64,000 bases of DNA from Bacteroidales bacterium (GTDB lineage Bacteria; Bacteroidota; Bacteroidia; Bacteroidales; FEN-979), in contig JAUXWT010000061.1 in assembly GCA_030681475.1 (NCBI GenBank), forward strand, positions 21,912 through 85,911. Direction: 5' to 3'. The notes under the pieces are model-generated. The model had not been told where the DNA came from and ran no database searches. It saw only the letters and a list, made by a program, of their open reading frames with translations. This document shows positions 52,601-61,700 of the stretch, piece after piece. How positions within the stretch are numbered: position 1 is the first letter of the stretch; each line of letters begins with the position of its first letter. A program made the translations under genes and the position numbers.

Positions 52601-55383
52601 CCGGAGGCAGCAAGACCAATGGCAGGATTACTGTTTGTCCATGAAAAAGTTGTTCCTGCTCCAACCGGGCTACTCACGGCTGTTGCTGCAGCGGCGATTC
52701 CATTGCAGAAGATCTGATCAGCTATAGGATCAACAATTGGTGTAGGATTTACCATAATAAAAAAGGACGATTCCGGTCCCATACAGTTGTTTGCAGTGGG
52801 GATAATGCTTATGGTGGCGCTGATTGGCGTAGTCCCTGCATTGATGGCAGTAAAGGCAGAAATATCCCCGGTTCCACTGGCAGCCAGTCCGATTGCCGGG
52901 TTGCTATTGGTCCATGAAAATGTTGTTCCGGCTCCAACAGGGCTTGAAACTGGTGTTGATGCTACGGTAACGCCATTACAATATACCTGGTCGGCGATCG
53001 GATTTACTTCAGGCGTCGGATTCACAGTGATGATATAGGAAAATGGTGTTCCAACGCATTGGTTGGCCGTCGGGATGATGTTGATTGTCGCCGTAACAGG
53101 TACAATATCCGTGTTGGTGGCTGTAAATCCGGGTATATTTCCCGAACCACTCGGATCGAGGCCAATGGCCGGGTTACTGTTTGTCCAGGTATAAGTTGTT
53201 CCGGTTCCGAAGGGGCTGGTAATTTCTGTTTCCGGTGCATCGAAACCGTTGCAGTAAACCTGATCGGGGATCGGGGTTACGAAAGCGGTAGGATATACTG
53301 TGATCAGGAAGTTGATCGCCGCTCCGGTACAGCCATTGCTCACCGGGATTATCTCTACATTGATGTCTTCCGGTACTGTCCCTGAATTGAAAAAGGCTTG
53401 TGAAATTTGTGTGGTTGTGCTCCCGAATGGATCGGGTGGGGTCACATTCCCGGGATTAACTGCATTTGCCACCCAGTTAAATGAGGTGTTTCCGACAGTT
53501 CCTGCCACACTCGAGGATAAAATGATAATTGCGGTACTGTTATTACATAGGAAGAGCGGCGGATCCGGATTGGTAACGGCATCGGGGATAGGTTTGACGT
53601 TAACGTTTAAGGAGTTGGAAGGTCCATTACCACAGTCGGAATTAAAACCGGTAACGGTGATCGTTTGTGTCCCCAACACCGATACCGGAAAGTGCAGGGT
53701 GATGGAGGAATTTGTAAAGGGCGGGGTTCCCACAGGTGTCACTCCCGGCGGGTAGGACCAGTTATAGCTTGTTGCGTTTGGAACAGGGTTGACTGAAAAT
53801 GTCTGATCAGTCCCCGTACAGAAATCAACGGGACCCAATATCGGACCGGGAGTATCGGGTATCCGCTTCTCCACCAGTGCATTAATCTCAATGGAATTTT
53901 GACTGAGTGCATACCACCAGGTGTTCACTGTATTTTCATTTCCGATACAATAGGTCCATGGATGACAACCTGTTGGTGCATTACAGCCGGCCACATCATT
54001 CTTTCCTCCGATTTCTTTTTTTCCTCCTGTTGGTGGGCTGCATGTTACTGTGGAGACACAGTTAACATCACAGATACTGATCTGGGTGTCATCCCAGTAT
54101 TTTAATATCTCAACTGGCGGGTCTGGTGGGGTTGTTTGAGGTGAGACCAACTTGATAATATATCCCGTCCATGTCGGATAGGTTATCGGACCCGGAGGGG
54201 CTGAAGTGTAGTTCATGTATTCAGCGTCGTACAGCGGAAGGTTGGTCAACCCATTGATATATTCAACGGAGATACTGAATGGCGTCCCGTTGGCAACAGG
54301 TATCCCGGCTCCATCCAGTCCGTTCCATGTAATTAAATTCGGTGTCGGACTAGCAGAGACCGGAATATTATCCAATATCCTGTTTATATATGGAAGGGGG
54401 AGGACGATCGTAATTTTAACGATGCCGGCCTTGTTGACCATGATCTGTATTAAAGTCGATCCGTCACAGGAGATATCGAGTACTGTTGCAGATTGAAGAA
54501 CTCCGAGTTCCCCGACAGGAAAATAGCTGATCGTATGATCCGGTTCATTTAAAAAGATCCGGAATTGCGGGTAGGTGTATTTTCCGGTCACCGATTTTCT
54601 ATCGGTGGCAATATTACCTGTATTATTGCATCCGGTTGCATTGCATGAAACCGCGAAACGATAGGGGCTGATGCCGTTAAAATCGATGGAAGTTGTGATC
54701 CCGTCATCTGTATAAGGATAAAGAATGGCTTTGGACACGTTGGTTGCCCCATCCGTGGTAAATTGCCAGGCTTTTGACCAGACCCGGCCTGGAATTTTTC
54801 CTCCCGAAGCATCGGCAACCGTAATGTCAAAATAATCAAAAGTTCTGCTAACATTAGTCCCGGGAAAACTGAATTCAATATAATAATCACCGGTTGTTGC
54901 CGGAGTAAATGACAGTGCGGTGTACCCTGTTGCACCTCCGGGAAGTACGTTAGGCCCAATCACCGCCTGGTTATAAGTGTCGATAAAGCCTGGATTACCT
55001 GTCTGCCAGGCTAAAAGTTGCGGTCCCCATACCACAGTTCCCGCTGCATTTTTTATCCTGCAACTGATTTGAGGGTCGGTTGGAGCCGGTATTGTTCCGG
55101 TTGGCTGGGGTTTAAAACCAAAATAGATCACCTCTCCCGATCCGGGTGTGGTATTACCAATGGTTATCTGTAAACGTTCATTGGCGCCGGCAATGTATAA
55201 TGCAAAATTGTTATAATTGACATTCGTGGGTTGGGTGTACGAAGACAAATGAAGTTTTGTCGGGTTTGTTTCCCCCCCCGGAAGAGGCTCTAACTCCTTG
55301 GTACCTTCACTCCATAAAAAGCCAGGGTGAACAAAGAAAAAGATCATTAATAATAAAGGTAACCGGGTATATTTCAACATCAT
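49690..55383 (-). CDS. Large secreted protein (1897 aa): EGTKEL N-domain, five 91-aa repeats, FISUMP C-terminus
   Basis: An 1897-aa protein. Signal peptide LPLLLMIFFFVHPGFLWS, then EGTKELEPLPGGETNPTKL begins a region (to about 500) paralogous to the 1473-aa protein. PKD-like modules (about 510-700) lead into five tandem 91-residue units (701-1155, bases 53283-51919) with NPIADQVYCNG, TTFSWTNSNPAIGLAASGTG and SATISIIPTANxC. More modules follow, including a partial repeat of the same kind. The C-terminal cassette is TTKNAKPFLLKGGSPLG plus a FISUMP domain (CPPGWHVPTFNEW, TMFWTSTLVG, ending FPVRCVKD). Its last 300 codons are close to those of the 1473-aa gene at DNA level. It heads the array, with a promoter at 55418-55447. 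Confidence 0.87.
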   Translation of the reverse strand: MMLKYTRLPLLLMIFFFVHPGFLWSEGTKELEPLPGGETNPTKLHLSSYTQPTNVNYNNFALYIAGANERLQITIGNTTPGSGEVIYFGFKPQPTGTIPAPTDPQISCRIKNAAGTVVWGPQLLAWQTGNPGFIDTYNQAVIGPNVLPGGATGYTALSFTPATTGDYYIEFSFPGTNVSRTFDYFDITVADASGGKIPGRVWSKAWQFTTDGATNVSKAILYPYTDDGITTSIDFNGISPYRFAVSCNATGCNNTGNIATDRKSVTGKYTYPQFRIFLNEPDHTISYFPVGELGVLQSATVLDISCDGSTLIQIMVNKAGIVKITIVLPLPYINRILDNIPVSASPTPNLITWNGLDGAGIPVANGTPFSISVEYINGLTNLPLYDAEYMNYTSAPPGPITYPTWTGYIIKLVSPQTTPPDPPVEILKYWDDTQISICDVNCVSTVTCSPPTGGKKEIGGKNDVAGCNAPTGCHPWTYCIGNENTVNTWWYALSQNSIEINALVEKRIPDTPGPILGPVDFCTGTDQTFSVNPVPNATSYNWSYPPGVTPVGTPPFTNSSITLHFPVSVLGTQTITVTGFNSDCGNGPSNSLNVNVKPIPDAVTNPDPPLFLCNNSTAIIILSSSVAGTVGNTSFNWVANAVNPGNVTPPDPFGSTTTQISQAFFNSGTVPEDINVEIIPVSNGCTGAAINFLITVYPTAFVTPIPDQVYCNGFDAPETEITSPFGTGTTYTWTNSNPAIGLDPSGSGNIPGFTATNTDIVPVTATINIIPTANQCVGTPFSYIITVNPTPEVNPIADQVYCNGVTVASTPVSSPVGAGTTFSWTNSNPAIGLAASGTGDISAFTAINAGTTPISATISIIPTANNCMGPESSFFIMVNPTPIVDPIADQIFCNGIAAAATAVSSPVGAGTTFSWTNSNPAIGLAASGTGNIPPFTATNTGISPISATISIIPTANLCVGTQSTYLITVNPTPTVNPITNQVYCNGVGTSATLVTSPVGAGTTFSWTNSNTTIGLGASGTGNISAFTATNTGIVPVNATISITPTANNCVGTGSSFQIIVNPTPTVNPIADQIYCDGFNATETILTSPVGAGTTFSWTNSNTAIGLAAAGTGNIAAFTTTNTGIVPISATISIIPTANSCPGQVSSFLITVNPKPNVICDPSQTICSGDLTLSTLLSSNVLAGVNYTWTAVATPLSLYGFSASGSSTTAIPGELIFNPEIIQGTVTYTITAHFGSCIGTTNTHIVQVNPSPTVTPAPISQSVCSSYESSQQINFTANVSPTTYIWTVENVSGLNPGYLTDGTTDNIPAQMFTLSGSLQGSIKYKITPSSQIGMSCPGAPNYATIFVNPLPAPVISGPVTACELGLEITYATPSIPGHSYLWTITGGTITSPVGGNQINVQWGSFAASPGTLTVTETIDATGCLATNSINVILLQRPVPALTGPQTVCQGSMLNTYVTDPSMSQYTWQIFGGNITSGGTSGSNTAVVTWTTPGINNWIEVNYVNSSGCPGFPANHYSVTVNPLPNTTITSPPAPICQDYPTLYSYSVPPDAGSNFVWTLMPNSGWIITPGAASSSFQIKWTSPGIYTISVQGINTTTGCTSTSVPPVVANIFPKPNVSFQACFDIVTTKNAKPFLLKGGSPLGTGGKYYINGAIVAGGVLDPSGLSVANHNVSYTYTDVNGCQASDVKTITVLPSNAAYSCANNIFTDPRNPDPATNKYPTTPVTANGKTTCWMLKNLNWGVTIASSQPQTDNCSPERYCASNDNTCAAHGSLFQWDELMQYGSTPGWTKGVCPPGWHVPTFNEWQDLIDGLAGTSPGAGLAGYYLRYPTGFNALLNGLFYQNSSWAFSSGAPIGTMFWTSTLVGVKPIAHGINTINPSVSMYESSKANAFPVRCVKD
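51919..53283 (-). repeat. Five tandem 273-bp coding repeats
   Basis: Five units of 91 codons inside the 1897-aa gene. They are related to the 88-residue unit that precedes the 96-residue repeats of the 2709-aa protein (shared DQVYCNG, TWTN and IGLAASGTGNI), so both blocks come from one module type. Confidence 0.85.
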
Positions 55384-55417
55384 TTATTTTCGAACAGTTG
55401 AAGATTATATCATGGTA

Positions 55418-55447
55418 CGAAGTTAATAGTTTTTTCCTACATAACAA
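55418..55447 (-). promoter_or_regulatory. Promoter of the 1897-aa FISUMP gene
   Basis: Minus strand: TTG (55445-55447), a 19-base spacer, then TAACTTCG (55418-55425, one mismatch to TAnnTTTG). Leader about 27 bases. Confidence 0.5.
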
Positions 55448-55538
55448 TCCATATCATAAAAGATTAGAATTCTGTCATGGATGTTACAGAAAAACATAAT
55501 GAATTACATTATAACAGACTCTGAAGAGTATGGAAAAG

Positions 55539-55569
55539 TTGTCCACAAAAGACAAAAAAATTATCTTTG
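55539..55569 (+). promoter_or_regulatory. Intact promoter in front of the aspA pseudogene
   Basis: TTG (55539-55541), a 20-base spacer, then TATCTTTG (55562-55569): a full consensus match although the gene behind it is broken. Confidence 0.65.
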
Positions 55570-55634
55570 TCACATGGAGACAAAGCGTATATACTACTCC
55601 TGGTATTCTAATTTTCCAGAAAAAATGAAATTCA

Positions 55635-56701
55635 ATGTCCACCCGAACTGAAAAAGATATAATTGGTGATATGGCAATTCCTGCGAAGGCGCTCTACGGA
55701 ATTCATGCTGCCCGTGCAAAGGAAAATTTTCCTGACCATACGCCTTTTCACAAGGAGTAGTACCGGGCGCTTGGGTTGGTTAAAAAGGCCTGTTATCAAA
55801 CGGCTGAGGCCTATGAAAAGGCAATCCTGGAAAAGTATCAATATGAATATCAACGAGATTATCGCCAACGTGGCATTGCTCAATATGGGTGAGAAACCGG
55901 GGAGTTATCATATCATCGACCCCATTGAACAGGCCAATATTTTTCAATCGACAAACGATATTGTGCCATCTGCAATCACTCACCGGGTTGCCCGTTACCC
56001 GCAGCGAGAACCTGGCCGATGCCACCTGCAACCTTGACTCTCTGGTGGAGGTTCATGCCACCATCAAAGCCAATGCCGTGAACCTCGAAAAGATGGTTTC
56101 CGATATCCGTCTGCTTGCCTCCGATCTTACCTCAAATCATCTGCCGTTGCAACGTAAAAGTCAGCAGTCAAAAGTCAGCGGTCATTTCGATGCCGTAATG
56201 AATCACTCATCCATTTCCCTGCCGCAGCGCCAGGCCGGCAGTTCCATCATGCCTGGTAAAGTCAACCCGGTGATCCCTGAGTTTGTGATCAGCGCCACGC
56301 ATCGCATCTATTCCAACGATCAACTGATCAGTTCACTGTGTTCACAGGGTTGCCTCGAATTGAATGCCTATACTCCGGTCATCGGCCACGCGTTGCTTGA
56401 CAGCCTGAAGTTGCTGTGTGCCTGCAATTCGACAATAACGAAAAATCTTATGGATGGATTGGTTGTAAACCCTGAACAAGGCAAGGCTTTATTGCTCCGA
56501 AGTCCATCTGTAACCACGGCATTGTTGCCGGCGCTGGGCTACCACAAGGCATCGGAATTAGCCGGATATATGAAAATCAACAGAGTGGATGTTTTTGAGG
56601 CTAACCGGATACTGAAACTTCTTCCTGAAGAAAAATTGGAAAACCTAATGCTACCTGAGAATCTGCTTAAATTGGGCTATACTGTCGGTGACTTAGGGTA
56701 A
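55635..56701 (+). pseudogene. aspA: Decayed aspartate ammonia-lyase gene
   Basis: Three pieces in three frames. Piece one, from ATG 55635 (frame of 55635), reads IPAKALYGIHAARAKENFPD and stops at TAG 55758-55760 where the family has Trp (HKEWY). Piece two (from about 55843, second frame) has MNINEIIANVALLNMG and DPIEQANIFQSTNDIVPS. Piece three (third frame, to the stop at 56699-56701) has LTGLPVTRSENLADATCNLD and the fumarase/aspartase signature GSSIMPGKVNP. About 210 residues are missing between and after the pieces against a normal length near 465. A 28-base heptamer array lies inside piece three. With a stop, two frameshifts and deletions it cannot give an active enzyme, though the last 220 residues stay open. 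Confidence 0.88.
56157..56184 (+). repeat. Heptamer array inside the aspA pseudogene
   Basis: Four units: AAAGTCA, GCAGTCA, AAAGTCA, GCGGTCA. They encode part of a segment (QRKSQQSKVSG) that the aspartase family lacks at this place, so the array looks like an insertion. Confidence 0.6.
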
Positions 56702-56751
56702 CAGGGTGACAGGGTAACAAGGTGACAGGGTGACAGGGTAACAGGGTGACG
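56697..56751 (+). repeat. Octamer tandem array (GGTRACAR type)
   Basis: Nearly seven units: GGTAACAG, GGTGACAG, GGTAACAA, GGTGACAG, GGTGACAG, GGTAACAG, GGTGACG. It starts inside the pseudogene stop codon and fills the gap to the convergent GT39 gene. The same word in inverted orientation is at 5023-5057. Confidence 0.85.
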
Positions 56752-56754
56752 ATT

Positions 56755-58704
56755 TCATTGATCGATTTTTCTGTAAAGGCCATAGATCACCGGATTTCCT
56801 TTCCTGACCCTGATTGTAAAATTATCAATGATGTAAGGTGATTTCACCGGGTTCCATAAAAAAGCATTGAAAAATAACCGGTGATGGCGGAGTTCTGTAT
56901 CGCTAAGCCGGAGTGACTGAAAAACGCGACCCTGGTGTCCGGGTTTCACAAAGTCATTTACTGGGGCTGAACTCCATCGCAGATCTTTACCATCAGACGA
57001 AACGGTGATCACCAGCCATGCTCCCGGGAATACGGTTGGCGTGCGAACATCGACAGAAACATCGATAATATCATTTTCGGTACGGAACAAACCCCGAAGA
57101 CCTTTTGTATAAACCGGACTAAACTCCTGGCCGGGTTTGTTCGCGTATGATTTTTTTCCTTCAATAGTTAATGAGTCGAGGCATTGCTTTTCATTCACCC
57201 AGCCCCATTCCGGCAAACTTGGCTCAAAGGTGTTGATCACAGTATAAAAATATTCATCTAACCGCTTCAACGGTATTATTTTTGAGAAAAGGTAGAAATC
57301 TCCTCCGAAGTATGATTTGTGTTTAATGAGATAAGGATACTTCTCCGTAATTATAGCATAATTCTCCCAATTACTTGATGACAAGCATCCAAAGGCAAGA
57401 AAATCAGCCTTGCTAGAGTCCAGATAAGCTAAAAAAGCACCTTTCCCTTTAAGATCTTTAAAATAACTGAATGGCAGGTCAGGGCATTTCAACTTTTCCA
57501 GATAGTAGGGATTGATCTCCTTGTGCGTATCCAGGATCACCTTGCACCTCCCTGGTCCAAGGGAGTCAACAGCATTTTTCGATTCAGCCACAATTTCACC
57601 ATAAATCCCTTTGTAAAATAACTTATAATGCTGACGTTCAATGATCAGGGAAGGAATGACCACCAGACCAATGAGGGTGATCAGTATTAGTTTATGAATG
57701 GATTCTGAGGTTTTAAAATAACCGAACAGAACGAACAACAGGAATGGAAACGAAAAAAAGAGCGCTGAATATTGAAGTACTGAACTCCGGGTTATTGAAT
57801 AGACAAAGCCTATGATATACGGGAGCAAAAACCAGCAAAGAGAGATCAGGATAAATTTTTTTTCAACAGCAGGCTTTACCCGGTACCAATACAATGACAG
57901 GCTGATCAATATAACAACAAGCAATAAAATATATACAGAGAAATGAAAAATATACTGAAGGTAATCGAAGAAAAAATCATACCTGGGTTTATTTAACCAG
58001 CCTTCGATACCACCGATGCCCAACTGATAGATCAGAATAGTGATGTGTGGAATATAGAGCAAAATGATAATAATTCCGGCTGCAATATATTGACGGATTT
58101 TTGTCGGAGGACAATAAAAAAGTCCGGTAACTCCAACCATCGTTGCGAACAGCATGCTGAAATGGTGGTTGTATGTGCACAGGGCTCCTGCGATGATGTA
58201 TCCCGCCAGGTTGAGATAATATTTTCGTTGCGGGTGAAAAATCACCTTTGTCCAGAAATAAACCATCAGCATGGCAAAACATAAACCACTGGCATAAGGC
58301 CGGGCAATCTGGCTGTACATCACCGGGAATTGAAGAAAAGAAACAAACGAGGCAACCACCAGACCCACCGTAGCGTTGAACCAATCTTTGCCGATGAGGT
58401 AAACCAGCCATACTGAGAGCAGACCAAAAATGATGAAAGGGGTTTTCAACACACTTTCAGAAACGCCGAATATCTTCACCCAGTAATAGAGAAAAACCTG
58501 CACCCCGGCAGGATGTCCATCGATCTTTATTCCATTTTCGATCAGTTCGTGAAACGTGACAAACCTGGTTCGGATGATGGCGCTGAATTCATCATGGGTA
58601 AATGGAATGTCCGAAAGGCGATAAAACCGTAACAGGGCGCCAATGATCAGGATCAGTATGATCAGGGCATCATCTGTTAAAAGTCGTCGGAAAAGTTTCA
58701 CCAT
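56755..58704 (-). CDS. GT39-type membrane glycosyltransferase
   Basis: A 649-aa integral membrane protein of the dolichyl/undecaprenyl-phosphate-sugar-dependent type (ArnT/PMT fold). After TM1 (ALIILILIIGALLRFYRL) comes the acidic motif PFTHDEF (Asp38/Glu39), the usual catalytic site in the first outer loop. QIARPYASGLCFAMLMVYFW and several more helices follow to about residue 350, then a soluble C-terminal domain of about 300 residues (FYTVINTFEPSLPEWGW). It would move a lipid-linked sugar to a glycan or protein outside the inner membrane; the acceptor is unknown. It lies 46 bases after the tricorn-type protease on the same strand. Confidence 0.82.
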   Translation of the reverse strand: MVKLFRRLLTDDALIILILIIGALLRFYRLSDIPFTHDEFSAIIRTRFVTFHELIENGIKIDGHPAGVQVFLYYWVKIFGVSESVLKTPFIIFGLLSVWLVYLIGKDWFNATVGLVVASFVSFLQFPVMYSQIARPYASGLCFAMLMVYFWTKVIFHPQRKYYLNLAGYIIAGALCTYNHHFSMLFATMVGVTGLFYCPPTKIRQYIAAGIIIILLYIPHITILIYQLGIGGIEGWLNKPRYDFFFDYLQYIFHFSVYILLLVVILISLSLYWYRVKPAVEKKFILISLCWFLLPYIIGFVYSITRSSVLQYSALFFSFPFLLFVLFGYFKTSESIHKLILITLIGLVVIPSLIIERQHYKLFYKGIYGEIVAESKNAVDSLGPGRCKVILDTHKEINPYYLEKLKCPDLPFSYFKDLKGKGAFLAYLDSSKADFLAFGCLSSSNWENYAIITEKYPYLIKHKSYFGGDFYLFSKIIPLKRLDEYFYTVINTFEPSLPEWGWVNEKQCLDSLTIEGKKSYANKPGQEFSPVYTKGLRGLFRTENDIIDVSVDVRTPTVFPGAWLVITVSSDGKDLRWSSAPVNDFVKPGHQGRVFQSLRLSDTELRHHRLFFNAFLWNPVKSPYIIDNFTIRVRKGNPVIYGLYRKIDQ

Positions 58705-58750
58705 GATGTGATCCGTTTTACCGGTAAATCGAAAATCCTGGATCGGAAAA

Positions 58751-61700
58751 TTACCTGGTTTTATCGGGGAACGGTGGCATGGCCGGTAACTCCATGGGCC
58801 ATGATTTAAGTTCCTCCTTCATAAGTTCGATGGCCCTGTTCAACTGCTGATCTTCACCGGCATATTCTTTCGCAGGGTCGTTGTCCACTTCTATATCCGG
58901 ATCAACACCATAACCTTCTATAATCCAGGTTTTTCCTTCGGTATCATAGGAAGCGAATTCAGGCCGCATCAATTGACCTCCATCAATGAATGGCAGTGTG
59001 CCCCTGATGCCGACAACTCCTCCCCAGGTACGCTTGCCAATGGCCTTTCCTATTTTCAATTTCTTGAACTGAAAGGGAAACAGGTCACCATCGGAAGCGG
59101 AATAATTATCAATGAGGATGCATTTCGGTCCCCATTGCATTTCAAGTCTGCCCGGGTTTGATTCAGTATTTCTTGCCATCCGGATCATGGTCATTTCACG
59201 GTTCAATCGTTCGATGATCATCGGGGAGACATTTCCGCCGCCATTTCCGCGGTCGTCGATAATAAGGGCACGTTTTGCCAATTGCGGGTAAAAATGTTTT
59301 ACAAATTCATTGAGCCCTTCAACGCCCATATCGGGAATATGGATGTAGCCAATCTCTCCATTGGATGCATCAGACACTTTTTTGATGTTCGTCTGTACCC
59401 AATTGTAGTAGTACAATCCGGCTTCGTTGTCGGTAGGCACCACAATGACCTTACGGGCGCCTGCTTCGGAAGCAGTTACATTAAGTGTTAATTCGACCTG
59501 GACATTAGCCTTGTTGACCATGGCTTCGCCGATATCAGTCATCTCCCTGGTGGATTTTCCATTGATGGCAATAATGAAATCACCCTCCCTGGCATCCACA
59601 CCAACTTCAGTAAGCGGGGAACGCGCCTCAGTCGTCCAGTTCTTCCCCTTTAAAATCCGGATAATTTTATAATAGCCGGTTCCATCGCGTACAATTTTGG
59701 CGCCCAGCAAACCCAATTTTATCCTGGTGGGCGCTGGTTTATCGCCACCGCCAACATAGGAATGTCCAATGCTGATCTCGCCGATCATTTCGCCGATGAG
59801 ATAGTTCAAGTCATTGCGGTTATTGACAAATGACAATAATGGTTCATATTTTTTTTGAATATTTTCCCAGTTAACCCCTTGCATGTTAGGTGTATATAGG
59901 AAATATTTCATCTGTCGCCATGACTCATGAAATATTTGTGCCCATTCAGCCTTAAGATCAACCATTACTGTCATGTTAGTCAGATCTGCCCAATCTTTAA
60001 CTTCAATTTTCCCTTCGCGGGGAAGGTCGATCACGGCAAATTTAGTACGATCACTTACCAGCATTTTCTTATTGTCGGCAGAGACTTCGTAAACCTCAAA
60101 TTCTCCCATTGTGATTTCTTTCCGGTCTTTTAGGTTATAGGTCATCAAGGTGCCAGGGCGGCCGCCCCTGCTACCTTTGATATAATAAATATTGTCACCG
60201 GCGCTACTTATGTTGCGGTATGCGCCTGCTTCAATGGGCAGCGCGAGTATCCGGTCAATGATACCCTCCGTATCTACTTTAACATGAACAGCGCTTTTAA
60301 TACCGGTTTCCTTACCGGTAACTCCTTCAGTTGTGTCGTTCTGACGGTTTTTGACAATTTTCACCTCATCATTTTCCGGGGCAAAAGGATTGGTGGTGGA
60401 TTTTGCCAGGGTAACCAAATAGACCTTCGTCATATCACTGTAGGAGTGATTCCATTCTGTCCAACTGTAGGTTGGGTTGAAATCGCGGTCTGAGGTAAAA
60501 ACGAGATATTTGCCATCGCTGCTAAAACCAGCGCCGCCTGCATCATACCAGGTATCAGTTACAGCTGTTTTTGTTTTCGTGGCCAGTTCGTAAATGAAAA
60601 CACGTGATGTGGTGCGTCGGTCAGGATAGGTGTAGGTAATCCATTTGCTGTCGGGAGACCAGTTGTAATCGGTAAATTCCCAACTGGACGAGCGATCCAC
60701 GAGTGTTATCGCTTTCGAATCGATATCGACATACTGCAATCGCAGCATTTTATCCGCCCAGAGTATTTTTTTACTGTCGGGTGACCATGATAACGTGTAC
60801 TTATATGTATCAGCATTTTTTGTGATCTGCAAAGGCTCCGAAGTGCCATCCTGCATTTCAATGTAAATTTCGTCTTCACCTGTACGATCGGATATAAATG
60901 CGATATATTGTCCATCGGGGGACCAGGCAACATTACGATCATGAACGCCTGATGTATTCGTTAAATTTTTGGTTATGCCGCTTTTGGCAGGAACCGTCCA
61001 GATATCGCCACGTGCGCCAAACGCAAACCGCTTTCCATCGGGTGACAATGAAACTGTGTTGATAAACTTGCCGGCGTCTTTCATCTGGCTGCGACCGGTG
61101 TTGAAATCGCTTGCGATACGGATGGTTATTTTTTCAGTAGCCCGGGTTGCATAATTAAAGGAGTAAATAAACCCTCCGTTTTCAAAAACTATAGCATTGT
61201 TTCCCGATGATGGAAACTTGATATCGAACTCTTTGAAATCAGTAAGTTTTAATGTTTCCTTTGTTATCAGGTCATAACAATAGAGGTTTGTCGGCCGCTC
61301 CCTTTCCGACAGGAAATAAATTTTGTCACCATGCCACATCGGAAACATATCCTGGAAAATGTTGCTGGTGACCTGTTCAGTTTGCCTGGTTTTAAAATCA
61401 TATATCCAAATATCGTCGGCCATACCGCCTTTGTAATATTTCCATGTTCGGAATTCCCGAAAAACCCTGTTGTAGGCTAGTTTCGAATTGTCTGGTGAAT
61501 AGGAACAGAATCCGCCGCACGGAAGTGGCAACTCTTCCGGCAATCCCCCGTTGATGTTGGCTATAAAAAGCTGCCCTTTGAAATCGTTAAATGATTGTTT
61601 ACGAGAACGGAAAACAATATTTTCATTGTCTCGCCAGGTCATCACAATATTATTGGGGCCCATCCGGTCAGAAATATCGTCACGGCCAAGGGTTGCTGTG

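Noticed and set aside
31115..55383. T9SS type A or type B sorting domain at the ends of the five FISUMP proteins
   Set aside because: The C-termini were read one by one. All end in FISUMP (VRCxKD/N) with no YPNP-type or FSPNGDG-type tail.
55663..56037. A separate 124-codon gene upstream of the aspartase-like frame
   Set aside because: It contains aspartase segments (NINEIIANVALLNMG, DPIEQANIFQSTND) in the wrong frame, so it is the middle part of the same pseudogene.
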